DNA of 64,000 nucleotides from Muraenolepis orangiensis. Taxonomy: Eukaryota; Chordata; Actinopteri; Gadiformes; Muraenolepididae. Of the stretch, positions 1 to 9,147 are shown in pieces. Positions within the stretch are counted from its first letter, which is position 1; the number at the start of each line of letters is the position of its first letter. A program made the translations under genes and the position numbers. Location: assembly GCA_027704905.1 (NCBI GenBank), contig JANIIK010000739.1:149948-213947 (forward strand), in the 5' to 3' direction. The notes beneath the pieces are model-generated. The model worked only from the letters and a program-made list of their open reading frames with translations. It ran no database searches and was not told the DNA's origin.

Positions 1-325
1 ATAGCTTCCACAGTCAGGCCATCAGGCTGCTGAACAAGGGCGTATAACATATAACAATGTATATTTTATTACATTGATTTATATACATATATTGCTCTTT
101 TCTGTGCTGATTTTTGCATTTTATAAATTGCAATTTTTATTTTTATTTTATATTCCTTATTCTATTTTTTATTCTATTTTTTATTCTATTTTTATCTATT
201 TTTATTTTATCTTATTCTATAACTGCTGTCTGTCGTCGGGTATTGCACACAAGAATTTCACATCACTGCTTTATACTAAACTGTAAACTGTGAAGTGACA
301 ATAAACTTGACTTGACTTGACTTGA
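1..325 (+). mobile_element. 3' end of an L2-like LINE
   Basis: Begins inside the last codons of the element's reverse-transcriptase ORF (a stretch reading like RLLNKGA at the other copies), continues through an AT-rich 3' UTR and ends in a TGACT-type tail near 298-326. The same sequence recurs at 42350-42815 and at 60180-60891 plus 62862-63071. It is only the 3' end of a copy that starts left of the window. In unit 1 the tail abuts the conserved unit start directly, whereas in units 3 and 4 about 560 bp lie between them. Confidence 0.8.
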
Positions 326-540
326 CCTTTATGACATTAACAGTCTCAACATGCTATACAGGACCATTCAAATGAAACCCTCAGCCCTACACATCAGAAT
401 AGATCCATATACCAAGTTGGAAAGTAAGGAAGTGACACATTAAAACAGTTTAGAGAGAGCCTTCAACAGGCCGGTTGATAACAGTCCTGGGACCTGACTA
501 ATCTAATGGGCAGAGGATCAAACTCACGGTCTTAACACGC
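326..540. repeat. Conserved start of tandem unit 1
   Basis: A 215-bp non-coding block that recurs nearly unchanged at about 23893, 43377 and 63624, always directly before a TACA-rich simple-sequence tract. I use it as the left boundary of each IgL unit. No coding potential was seen. Confidence 0.85.
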
Positions 541-990
541 ATGCTACATACATACATGATATACATACATATTATACATACTTGCATACATATTATACAT
601 ACATACACATTAGATATACATAATATACATACATGATATACATACATATTATACATACATGCATACATATTATACATACATATTATACATACATGCATAC
701 ATATTATACATACATACATATTAGATATACATAATATACATACATGATATACATACATATTATACATACATGCATACATATTATACATACATACATATTA
801 GATATACATAATATACATACATAATATACATACATATTATACATACATAGTATACATACATACATATTAAACATACATACATACATACATATTATACACA
901 CATACATTCATGCATATTATACATACTGTATGCACATACAAATGATACACACATACATACATACATACATCCTACATACTACATCCTCAA
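541..990. repeat. TACA/ATTATACATACATG simple-sequence tract
   Basis: Degenerate array of catacata, attatacata and catgcatacata words. Open frames through it are products of the low-complexity composition (Met/Tyr/Cys-rich peptides) and not genes. Equivalent tracts stand at the same place in units 2, 3 and 4. Confidence 0.9.
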
Positions 991-1004
991 AGTGCTTTGT
1001 CCCA

Positions 1005-1282
1005 CGTGAAGCAGAGAGAGAGATACGCCTCCGTGCTCTGGAGGAGCTTCTGGCGTGGAGTTTGGGTACCATGTTCACCATGGTAACCAGGATGAAGAAG
1101 AGGACTTGATTTATTCCTCCATACTTCTACCTCAGGGTACTTCTCTTTCATGCATCATCTTTATGTTTGCGTACCTCAGTGTTATGCTATTGTCTGCTTC
1201 AACTAATGTACACCTTGTAAGTCGCTTTGGATAAAAGCGTCTGCCAAATGCCCTAAATGTAAATGTAAATGTAATACATATT
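1005..1282 (+). mobile_element. Teleost SINE/LINE-type 3' tail
   Basis: Ends in the widespread teleost motif gtaagtcgctttggataaaa followed by gcgtctgccaaatgcc and a run of AATGT repeats (1245-1275). This is the 3' tail of a common fish retroposon; the family name cannot be fixed from here. Related tails in reverse orientation stand just before units 2, 3 and 4. It is absent from the matching position of units 2 and 3. Confidence 0.6.
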
Positions 1283-1303
1283 GTACATACATTGTACATA
1301 CAT

Positions 1304-1923
1304 TGTCACAATCGCTATTCACCCTGCCTCCACCAGAGGGCAGCATCAGCCCGTGGTAATTCTCACCCTTCACCTGCAGCTGCTGCTGTATAGCTGCTGT
1401 ATAGCATCACCTGTATAGCATCACCTGTATAGCATCACCTGTATAGCATCACCTGTATAGCATCACCTGTATAGCATCAGCTGCAGCGCATCTCAATCAA
1501 CCAATTTAATAATTCTATTTAAGCCCACCTCCACACACTCACTCTTCACCAGATTGTTCCTGATTATGCAGACTCTCCAGCGTTTACTTCCCAGACCGAT
1601 TCCTGTTACCGACCCTGCCTGCCCCGGACCTGCCTGCCTCGCCTGTTCCCCGATCGTCTGCCTGTCCCCGACTACCTCTCTGTCTGTCCCTGTCTGGTTC
1701 ATCTGTCCTACCCGGCTCCTGATCGTCTGCCTGTCCCCGACTACCTCTCTGTCTGTCCCTGTCTGGTTCGTCTGTCCTACCCGGCTCCTGATCGTCTGCC
1801 TGTCCCCGACAACCTCTCTGTCTGTCCCTGTCTGGTTTGTCTGTGTGATCATTGACATTAAATATTACAAACTGTCCTTGGTGTCCCGTGTGCTGCATTT
1901 GTGTCCTAACTAAATCCGTGACA
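1304..1923 (+). mobile_element. Solo LTR (TG...CA, gypsy-like), unit 1
   Basis: Runs from TGTCACAATC to CCGTGACA, that is with TG and CA ends and short inverted termini TGTCAC/GTGACA. It is flanked by imperfect ACAT repeats in the simple-sequence tract, so the target duplication is ambiguous. Inside are about five copies of a CTGTATAGCATCAC-type repeat (1388-1480, missing in the other two copies) and three 69-bp repeats (about 1650-1840). Copies stand at 25644-26155 and 44040-44554, so the insertion predates the duplication of the units. Open frames of about 120 codons in it come from the 69-bp repeats. Confidence 0.7.
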
Positions 1924-2009
1924 AACATGCATACATACATATTATACATACATACATACAAACATACATACATACATACATACATACATATTAAACATAT
2001 ATACATACA

Positions 2010-2905
2010 TACAAAACAATCCTTTATTCAGAATGGGGAAACTACTTAAAAACCTCTGTTGAATTAAAGCTATGGTGTGTATCTCTGATGACCAAATGAC
2101 CCATGTGTGTCAGACTGACTTCATGTCACTTCATAAAATACTACTTCAGGGGGATGTCCAGGTTTCTGCTCTTAGAAACATCTAAAAGTATCAAATATGT
2201 CTCAAAAGACATTCAGTATCTCTCAGGGAGACGTAGGAAGTCTAGCAGGCAGAGTGGTGGGAACATATTTATCATGGTTGTCTATGAGTCAAAGGCCAAA
2301 CTGACCTCACTAAAAGATGTTGTATATTAAACATATTCTGTTATCAGTGAACTGTAGTGATTCAAATGATGTCCTCTTTCAGCAGATGTGCAGCTGTGTC
2401 TCTTGAGGGACTAAATGCTAGTGGAAATGTAGGGCTGATGTTCTCATAAGAGTCTCTGGAGATTCCAGTCATAGCAGTATGTGTGCATGTCCACAAGCCA
2501 AGTCAGCGCTTCCCTCTTGTGTCAAACCAGAGTCATTACCATAACCAGTGATTCCATGAACTGAACTCTGCTCAGGTCCATCTTTAATAATAGCTTACAG
2601 CTTCAGGACTAGTCTGCTTGTCATTGGGTCAGCCTGGAAGCAGACAGAGGCTAGTGTTTAGTGTTGTTCCTCTTGGCATGCTTAGCTGCCAGGATGAGGG
2701 CTGTGAGGGTGGACCGAGGCTCGGCTGGGATTCCAAGATAGAGTCCAAAATAGAAGCTTTGTGATTATGAGGAGCCAAGTGGTGTTGTTTCTTGAAGGGG
2801 GTAAACAGAGCAAAGTGTATTGTGGAGTGACCAGGCTGACAAGGCCCTCCACATGGGCTGGGGAGAGATGTCAGCACAGAGGACAGCCAAAGCTCACCAC
2901 AGAGA
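2010..2905. repeat. Conserved non-coding block A, unit 1
   Basis: Shared with 26195-27105 and 44640-45540. Its first 600 bp also resemble the block downstream of each C exon (for example gactgacttcatgtcacttc at 2116 and at 10829, and acattcagtatctctca at 2209 and at 11120), which indicates an older duplication inside the unit. No exon was recognised; the 82-codon minus frame at 2629-2877 is not convincing. Confidence 0.75.
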
Positions 2906-3350
2906 CGGGATTAGTGGTAGTTGAGGTAGTAGTTGTATGTTATATGTGGTAGTTGAGGTAGTAGTTGTATGTAATATGTGGTAGTTGAGGTAGTAGTTGA
3001 AATACGTGGTAGTTGAGGTAGTAGTTGTAATATGTGGTAGTTGAGGTAGTAGTTGTAATATGTGGTAGTTGAGGTACTAGTTGTGTGTATAATTTTTGGG
3101 AGTTGAGATAGTAGCTTTATATAGTATGTGTTAGTTAAGGTAGTACTTGTGTATATCATATGTGGTAGTAGAGGTAGTAGCTGTATATAATATGTGTTAG
3201 TTGAGGTAATAGTTGTGTATAAAATATGTGGTAGTTGAGGTACTAGTTGTATATAAAATGTGGTCAATGAGGTGGTAGTTGTATGTAATATATTGTAGTT
3301 GAGGTCGTAGTTGTATATAATATGTGGTAGTTGAATTAGTAGTGTCTGTC
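2906..3350. repeat. GTGGTAGTTGAGGTAGTAG satellite, degenerate part
   Basis: Variable 30-38 bp units around the core gtggtagttgaggtagta. It continues after a LINE insertion at 5156. The minus-strand frames through it lack stops because of composition and are not genes. Confidence 0.9.
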
Positions 3351-3354
3351 ACCA

Positions 3355-4360
3355 CTGTCTGTCCCCACTGTCACCACCTCAAACAGATCACAACATTCCC
3401 CAACCAGAAGCCGGTGATGAACAGAGAGGTCCTCCTACTCCTAAAGGCACGTGAGCTTTTAGATCGGGCGATGCACTGGCCTACTGTTTAGCCAGGGCTA
3501 ATCTGAAAAGGGCATCAAGCGGGCCAAGCTCAAACACAAGCGAAGGGTCAAAGACCACTTCAACAACTCCGATCCCCGACGCATGTGGCAGGGCATCCAG
3601 GCCATCACGGATTATAAACCCTCCAACAACTCAACCCCCAACCACCGACTCATCCCTCCCTGACGAACTTAATCATTTTTTTGCTCGCTACGACCGGAAC
3701 AACCCGACCTGACCACCAGGGCTCCTCTCCCCGTTGACCACCAACCCCTCACCCTCTCCCCCACAGACGTGCGTGCGGCACTGAGCAGAACAAATGCGCA
3801 TAAGGCAGCTGGTCCTGATGGCGCCCCCGGTGGCGTGCTCAGGAACTGCGCTGAGCGGCTGACCGAGGTCCTTACTGACATTTTCAACTTGTCACTGGCT
3901 CAGGCAGTTGTCCCTGTGTGCTTTAAAACCACCTCCATTGTGCCAGCGCCAAAACACTCTTCTGCAGCGAGCCTCAACGACTTCTGCCCTGTTGCACTCA
4001 CCCCCATCGTCATGAAGTGCTTGGAGAGGCTGGTCCTGGCTCTCCTCTAATCTGGCCTCTCAACCTCACTGGATAAACACCAATTTGCCTACCGTGAGAA
4101 CAGGAGCACGGAGGACACCATTTCCTCAGCTCTTCACTCCGCTCTCTCCCACCTGGATGAGAGCAACACCCACGTGAGAATGCTGTTCATAGACTTCAGC
4201 TCAGCATTTAACACCATCACCCCCTTCAAACTCATCTTCAAACTGGTGACCTCATGAAAACCAAGAACCTTGACATCAACCCCTCAGTTTGTAACTGGTT
4301 ATTAGACTTCCTAACCAACTGACCCCAGTCAGTCAGGTTAGACCGTCTCACCTCCTCCAC
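3355..4360 (+). pseudogene. L2-clade LINE reverse transcriptase, fragment
   Basis: Translation in several frames gives the N-terminal half of a non-LTR reverse transcriptase. KAAGPDGAPGGVLRNC (about 3800-3850), ALTPIVMKCLERL (about 3990-4032), QFAYRENRSTEDTI (about 4081-4122) and LFIDFSSAFNTI (4185-4220) are hallmark blocks of this clade, the last containing the first catalytic aspartate. Stops at about 4048 and frame changes break it, and the FADD block is absent. Units 2 and 3 keep other parts of a similar element at the matching place (29266 onward and 47786-48290), so I infer one ancestral insertion with different later deletions. Orientation is plus, opposite to V. Confidence 0.85.
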
Positions 4361-4612
4361 CCTCACCCTAAACACCTCACCCTAAACACCTCACCCTAAA
4401 CACCTCACCCTAAACACCTCACCCTAAACACCTCACCCTAAACACCTCACCCTAAACACCTCACCCTAAACACCTCACCCTAAACACCTCACCCTAACAC
4501 CTCACCCTAAACACCTCACCCTAAACACCTCACCCTAAACACCTCACCCTAAACACCTCACCCTAAACACCTCACCCTAAACACCTCACCCTAAACACCT
4601 CACCCTAAACAC
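4361..4612. repeat. 14-bp minisatellite CACCTCACCCTAAA
   Basis: About 18 nearly perfect copies, one of them one base short (around 4495). It lies inside the LINE remnant. The CCCTAAA word is reminiscent of a telomere repeat, but the 14-bp unit is not telomeric. Confidence 0.95.
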
Positions 4613-5155
4613 CGGCCCCCCCTGCTGCCACACCTCTGCTTTCCTCCCCCTCCTGCAGCCGCCCCCCTCTTTACATCTACTATATCATTCTCTAACGGAC
4701 TCTGTGTGTGTGTGTGTGTCTGTCAGAAGAAACCCGCCCCCTTTCAGGTTGAGGGGGGTCTTCATACTGGGCGGGATGCTTGGGGGGGGTCTGAACGTGA
4801 CCAAGTTCCATTTGTTAAGCATTCCATCCAGTAGTTTTCGTTTTGCGGGCGATTTAGTGGAACATTCAGGGGTTTCAATGCTGAGCTGAGGCCGTAACAA
4901 TGGAAGTCAGGTGATCATCCTACACAATACTCATGTAGGGGCCATAGCCATCCCGTGGAATCCCACGGGCAATGCGCTAGTATTTATTACTAAGATACCT
5001 GTTTACTGTACCTGCCATATAGATTTAAATCTCAACTGTTGATAGAACTGCTCCTACCCCTGTGTATACATTTGTATATACCATACATTTATATATATTC
5101 ACTTGTATATTCATTATTATTATTATATTAATTTGAATCTAATCTAATCTAATCT
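4613..5155 (+). mobile_element. LINE 3' region with inserted sequence
   Basis: A C-rich stretch (4613-4670) and a short TG run (4703-4719), then sequence shared with 29519-30257, ending in (AATCT)n at 5138-5156. The last part, with the AT-rich 3' UTR and pentanucleotide tail, is a LINE end. The segment with acccgccccctttcaggttg may be a separate small insertion, but I could not fix its termini. Unit 1 lacks about 280 bp of the UTR present in unit 2. Confidence 0.6.
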
Positions 5156-7535
5156 AGTTGTATGTAATATATTGTAGTTGAGGTAGTATCTGTATGTAAT
5201 ATATGGTGATTTAGGTAGTAGTTGTATGTTATATGAGGTAGTTGAGGTAGTAGTAGTATATCATATGTGGTAGTTGAGTTAGTAGTAGTATATCATATGT
5301 GGTAGTTGAGTTAGTAGTAGTATATAACATGTGGTAGTTGAGTTAGTAGTAGTATATAATATGTGTTAGTTGAGTTAGTAGTAGTATATAATATGTGGTA
5401 GTTGAGTTAATAGTAGTATATAACATGTGGTAGTTGAGTTAGTAGTAGTATATAACATGTGGTAGTTGAGGTAGTAGTAGTATATAATATGTGTTAGTTG
5501 AGTTAGTAGTAGTATATAATATGTGGTAGTTGAGTTAGTAGTAGTATATAACATGTGGTAGTTGAGGTAGTAGTAGTATATAATATGTGTTAGTTGAGGT
5601 AGTAGTAGTATATAATATGTGGTTGTTGAGTTAGTAGTAGTATATAATATGTGGTAGTTGAGTTAGTAGTAGTATATAATATGTGGTAGTTGAGGTAGTA
5701 GTAGTAGTATATAATATGTGGTAGTTGAGTTAGTAGTAGTATATAATATGTGGTAGTTGAGGTAGTAGTAGTATATAATATGTGGTAGTTGAGTTAGTAG
5801 TAGTATATCATATGTGGTAGTTGAGGTAGTAGTAGTATATAATATGTGGTAGTTGAGGTAGTAGTAGTATATACTATGTGGTAGTTGAGTTAGTAGTAGT
5901 ATATAATATGTGGTAGTTGAGGTAGTAGTAGTATATAATATGTGTTAGTTGAGTTAGTAGTAGTATATAATATGTGTTAGTTGAGTTAGTAGTAGTATAT
6001 AATATGTGGTAGTTGAGGTAGTAGTATATAACATGTGGTAGTTGAGGTAGTAGTAGTATATACAATGTGGTAGTTGAGTTAGTGGTAGTATATAATATGT
6101 GTTAGTTGAGTTAGTAGTAGTATATAATATGTGGTAGTTGAGGTAGTAGTAGTATATAACATGTGGTAGTTGAGGTAGTAGTAGTATATACTATGTGGTA
6201 GTTGAGTTAGTAGTAGTATATAACATGTGGTAGTTGAGGTAGTAGTAGTAGTATATAACATGTGGTAGTTGAGTTAGTAGTAGTATATAACATGTGGTAG
6301 TTGAGTTAGTAGTAGTATATAATATGTGGTAGTTGAGTTAGTAGTAGTATATAACATGTGGTAGTTGAGTTAGTAGTAGTATATAATATGTGGTAGTTGA
6401 GTTAGTAGTAGTATATAATATGTGGTAGTTGAGTTAGTAGTAGTATATAACATGTGGTAGTTGAGGTAGTAGTAGTATATAACATGTGGTAGTTGAGGTA
6501 GTAGTAGTATATAACATGTGGTAGTTGAGGTAGTAGTAGTATATACTATGTGGTAGTTGAGGTAGTAGTAGTATATAACATGTGGTAGTTGAGGTAGTAG
6601 TAGTATATAATATGTGGTAGTTGAGGTAGTAGTAGTATATAACATGTGGTAGTTGAGGTAGTAGTAGTATATAACATGTGGTAGTTGAGGTAGTAGTAGT
6701 ATATACTATGTGGTAGTTGAGGTAGTAGTAGTATATAACATGTGGTAGTTGAGGTAGTAGTAGTATATAATATGTGGTAGTTGAGGTAGTAGTAGTATAT
6801 ACCATGTGGTAGTTGAGGTAGTAGTAGTATATAACATGTGGTAGTTGAGGTAGTAGTAGTATATAACATGTGGTAGTTGAGGTAGTAGTAGTATATAAGA
6901 TGTGGTAGTTGAGGTAGTAGTAGTATATAACATGTGGTAGTTGAGGTAGTAGTAGTATATAACATGTGGTAGTTGAGGTAGTAGTAGTATATAACATGTG
7001 GTAGTTGAGGTAGTAGTAGTATATAACATGTGGTAGTTGAGGTAGTAGTAGTATATGACATGTGGTAGTTGAGGTAGTAGTAGTATATAACATGTGGTAG
7101 TTGAGTTAGTAGTAGTATATAACATGTGGTAGTTGAGGTAGTAGTTGTATATAACATGTGGTAGTTGAGGTAGTAGTAGTATATAACATGTGGTAGTTGA
7201 GGTAGTAGTAGTATATGACATGTGGTAGTTGAGGTAGTAGTAGTATATAACATGTGGTAGTTGAGGTAGTAGTAGTATATAACATGTGGTAGTTGAGTTA
7301 GTAGTAGTATATAACATGTGGTAGTTGAGGTAGTAGTAGTATATAACATGTGGTAGTTGAGGTAGTAGTAGTATATGACATGTGGTAGTTGAGGTAGTAG
7401 TAGTATATAACATGTGGTAGTTGAGGTAGTAGTAGTATATAACATGTGGTAGTTGAGGTAGTAGTAGTATATACCATGTGGTAGTTGAGGTAGTAGTAGT
7501 ATATAACATGTGGTAGTTGAGGTAGTATCTGTATA
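5156..7535. repeat. 32-bp satellite array next to V1
   Basis: About 70 copies of a 32-bp unit with core catgtggtagttgaggtagt and then agtagtatataa; variants have gagtt for gaggt, or an added or missing agt. Three units make 96 bp, so each minus-strand frame repeats every 32 codons without stops; this gives frames up to 331 codons that are not genes. The array ends about 160 bp before the V1 recombination signal. It is homologous to 30256-32110 and 48560-49625. Confidence 0.95.
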
Positions 7536-7692
7536 GTTCATAGTGTAGAGCAGTATAAAGCTGGTTCTTGCTTGAGGCCCCTGGTTAGAGCAGCTCTGTG
7601 CTCAGTGCTCTGTGTCAGAGTCTCTTCCCCCTCAGCAGCTGCAGCAGGTTCCTGCTGTAACGACTCAGTGACTACACAGTCTGACTGAGGGA
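7536..7692. other. V1 3' flank between satellite and RSS
   Basis: Single-copy-like sequence conserved in units 2 and 3 (32117-32272 and 49636-49791). No gene was seen. It stays with the signal joint after inversional joining. Confidence 0.7.
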
Positions 7693-7720
7693 GGTTTATG
7701 TACGGCTCTCAATCACTGTG
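7693..7720 (-). promoter_or_regulatory. V1 recombination signal, 12-bp spacer
   Basis: On the minus strand, directly after the V1 coding end: heptamer CACAGTG (7720-7714, perfect consensus), 12-bp spacer ATTGAGAGCCGT, and nonamer ACATAAACC (7701-7693, eight of nine to ACAAAAACC). A 12-bp spacer on V is the kappa/sigma-type arrangement and pairs with the 23-bp J signal at 9071-9109. Confidence 0.97.
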
Positions 7721-8186
7721 TGAACACAGCAACACTGTTAGGCTGGTGGTAACTCTGACAGTGATAAACTGCTGCGTCTTCAGGCTGGGCTCCGGCGATG
7801 GTCAGTGAGAAGTCAGTGCTGCCTCCACTGCCACTAAACCGAGCTGGTGTTGGTGATACTAGTTGGCTTATCAATGCCATGATGAGCTTGGGGGCTTCAC
7901 CGGGTTTCTGTTGGTACCAGTATATCTCATCACCATCGTAAACCGCTGGGTTTGTTTTACAGGTCAGAGTGACTCTGGATCCTGCAGTAAAAGTCACTAC
8001 TGGTGGCTGGGTCACAGTCACCTGACTGCTGGTTCCTATAGAAAACAAACAAACATAACATGGAGTCATCCAACAGAAAACACAAGCAAACACAGACGGG
8101 TGGTCCACATGTGGATGGAGAGGAATGAACCCACCTGTTAAGGATCCACAGACCACTGTCCAGAAAAGGATGGTGAGGTGGTTCAT
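7721..8186 (-). CDS. Ig light-chain V gene V1 (leader + V exon)
   Basis: Encodes the variable domain of a kappa-like fish light chain, secreted or on the B-cell surface once joined to J-C. The leader exon is 8186-8135 (MNHLTILFWTVV..., hydrophobic), then a 99-bp intron 8134-8036 (GT...AG, phase 1), then the V exon 8035-7721. Landmarks in the precursor: Cys43, Trp57 in WYQQKPGEAPK, RFSGSG at 83-88, DFSLTIAGAQPED, and Cys110 in VYHC. The frame runs into the heptamer, so the germline segment is open. ATG at 8186 has a good Kozak context (GCAACCATGA); an in-frame GTG three codons upstream is not needed. TATA-like and octamer-like elements lie upstream. It differs from V2 and V3 mainly in the CDRs (CDR2 ALISQ; CDR3 YHQPNSVAV). 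All key residues are present, so it appears functional. Confidence 0.96.
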
Positions 8187-8250
8187 GGTTGCCACGGTTT
8201 CTGGGGGGTTGAGTGACAGCTCAGAGTCCTGCAGTGTTGAACTGAGAGGA

Positions 8251-8258
8251 CTTTTAAA
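8251..8258 (-). promoter_or_regulatory. V1 TATA-like box
   Basis: TTTAAAAG on the minus strand, 65 nt upstream of the V1 ATG. It is identical at 32831-32838 and 50350-50357. Confidence 0.7.
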
Positions 8259-8287
8259 CCCTCTCAGAAGCCCAGTTTCAGCTCAGC

Positions 8288-8295
8288 ATGCAAAG
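8288..8295 (-). promoter_or_regulatory. V1 octamer-like element
   Basis: CTTTGCAT on the minus strand, seven of eight to the VL octamer ATTTGCAT bound by Oct factors, about 29 bp upstream of the TATA-like box. Its position and orientation fit a light-chain promoter. It is identical in units 2 and 3 (32868-32875 and 50387-50394). Confidence 0.8.
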
Positions 8296-8316
8296 CTTCC
8301 TCTGTATGGAAATGAC

Positions 8317-8589
8317 CTGTTTCCACTCATCACACTGGGGGTGAGAGTGAACCACCTGTTTCCACTCATCACACTGGGGGTGAGAGTGAACCACCTGTTT
8401 CCACTCATCACACTGGGGGTGAGAGTGAACCACCTGTTTCCACTCATCACACTGGGGGTGAGAGTGAACCACCTGTTTCCACTCATCACACTGGGGGTGA
8501 GAGTGAACCACCTGTTTCCACTCATCACACTGGGGGTGAGAGTGAACCACCTGTTTCCACTCATCTCACTGGGGGTTAGGGTGAATGCA
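8317..8589. repeat. 39-bp promoter minisatellite of V1, 7 copies
   Basis: Seven head-to-tail 39-bp units of the type ctgtttccactcatcacact + gggggtgagagtgaaccac begin 22 bp upstream of the octamer. Six unit junctions read CACCTG (CAGGTG on the V strand, the E2A-type E-box). The unit is 13 codons long and open in several frames, hence spurious ORFs. Copy number is 5 in unit 2 and 14 in unit 3. Confidence 0.95.
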
Positions 8590-9070
8590 TACATTCTGGG
8601 AGGACCTCTGTATCTCTTCTACATTCACACTTTATGGAATACGATGTGGATTTAGCTGCAAACAATCAGAATTCATCATACGTGACTTTTTTCCAATTCA
8701 TGTTTTTCTTGGTTTGTTTGACATTCTTAAATTTTCTACTTTTTAAAATAAAATAAATTGCTAGTTTCATAAAAAAACATAATAATGTATGCTAGTATTA
8801 TCTTTGTAATTCATGTATCTGTATTACACTTTCATCTTAATTAAGTATTATGTGATTAATTGAATTATGTGAGTGTACTTGTGTTAAGACAATCAAATGT
8901 CCTTCAAATATTTTATGATAATACATGCAGAATAAATACAATCCATACCTTCAAACACTTGATAAAAGGGACTAACCAGAGCTTGAGTTGATCAAATGTG
9001 AATTCCTTCATGGTTTCCTGTGATAAGTTAGTGTCTATGTGTCAGTGAGATGTGTCTTCAATAGGAGGGA
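8590..9070. other. V1-J1 intergenic spacer
   Basis: AT-rich and conserved with 33092-33564 and 50962-51423. I see no exon, repeat or RNA gene. This segment is inverted together with V during V-J joining. Confidence 0.6.
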
Positions 9071-9109
9071 GGTTTTTGTACAGACTCTTATTGAGGATGT
9101 ATCACTGTG
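9071..9109 (+). promoter_or_regulatory. J1 recombination signal, 23-bp spacer
   Basis: Nonamer GGTTTTTGT (9071-9079, the perfect reverse complement of ACAAAAACC), a 23-bp spacer (9080-9102) and heptamer CACTGTG (9103-9109). It obeys the 12/23 rule with the V signals. Both signals lie on the left of their coding ends, so the product is an inversion. Confidence 0.97.
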
Positions 9110-9147
9110 GATCACTTTTGGTGGAGGCACCAAACTCACCGTTGACT
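9110..9147 (+). CDS. Ig light-chain J segment J1
   Basis: A 38-bp J segment reading ITFGGGTKLTVD with the FGGG beta-bulge motif, followed by splice donor T|GTAAGT at 9148. It leaves one base that pairs with the two leading bases of the C exon. Its first full codon is ATC (Ile), while J2 and J3 have TAC (Tyr). Confidence 0.97.

Noticed and set aside
6434..7541. Minus-strand open frames up to 331 codons (Tyr/Thr/Leu-rich)
   Set aside because: They are the 32-bp satellite read in frames that lack stops; the peptide period is 32 residues because three units equal 96 bp. No start context, no conserved domain.
8187..8195. Alternative V start three codons upstream (MATMNHL)
   Set aside because: That codon is GTG, not ATG; the ATG at 8186 has a good initiation context and gives a normal leader.
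8317..8589. CRISPR-like array
   Set aside because: Units are contiguous tandem repeats without unique spacers, and the genome is eukaryotic. The same applies to the other minisatellites.
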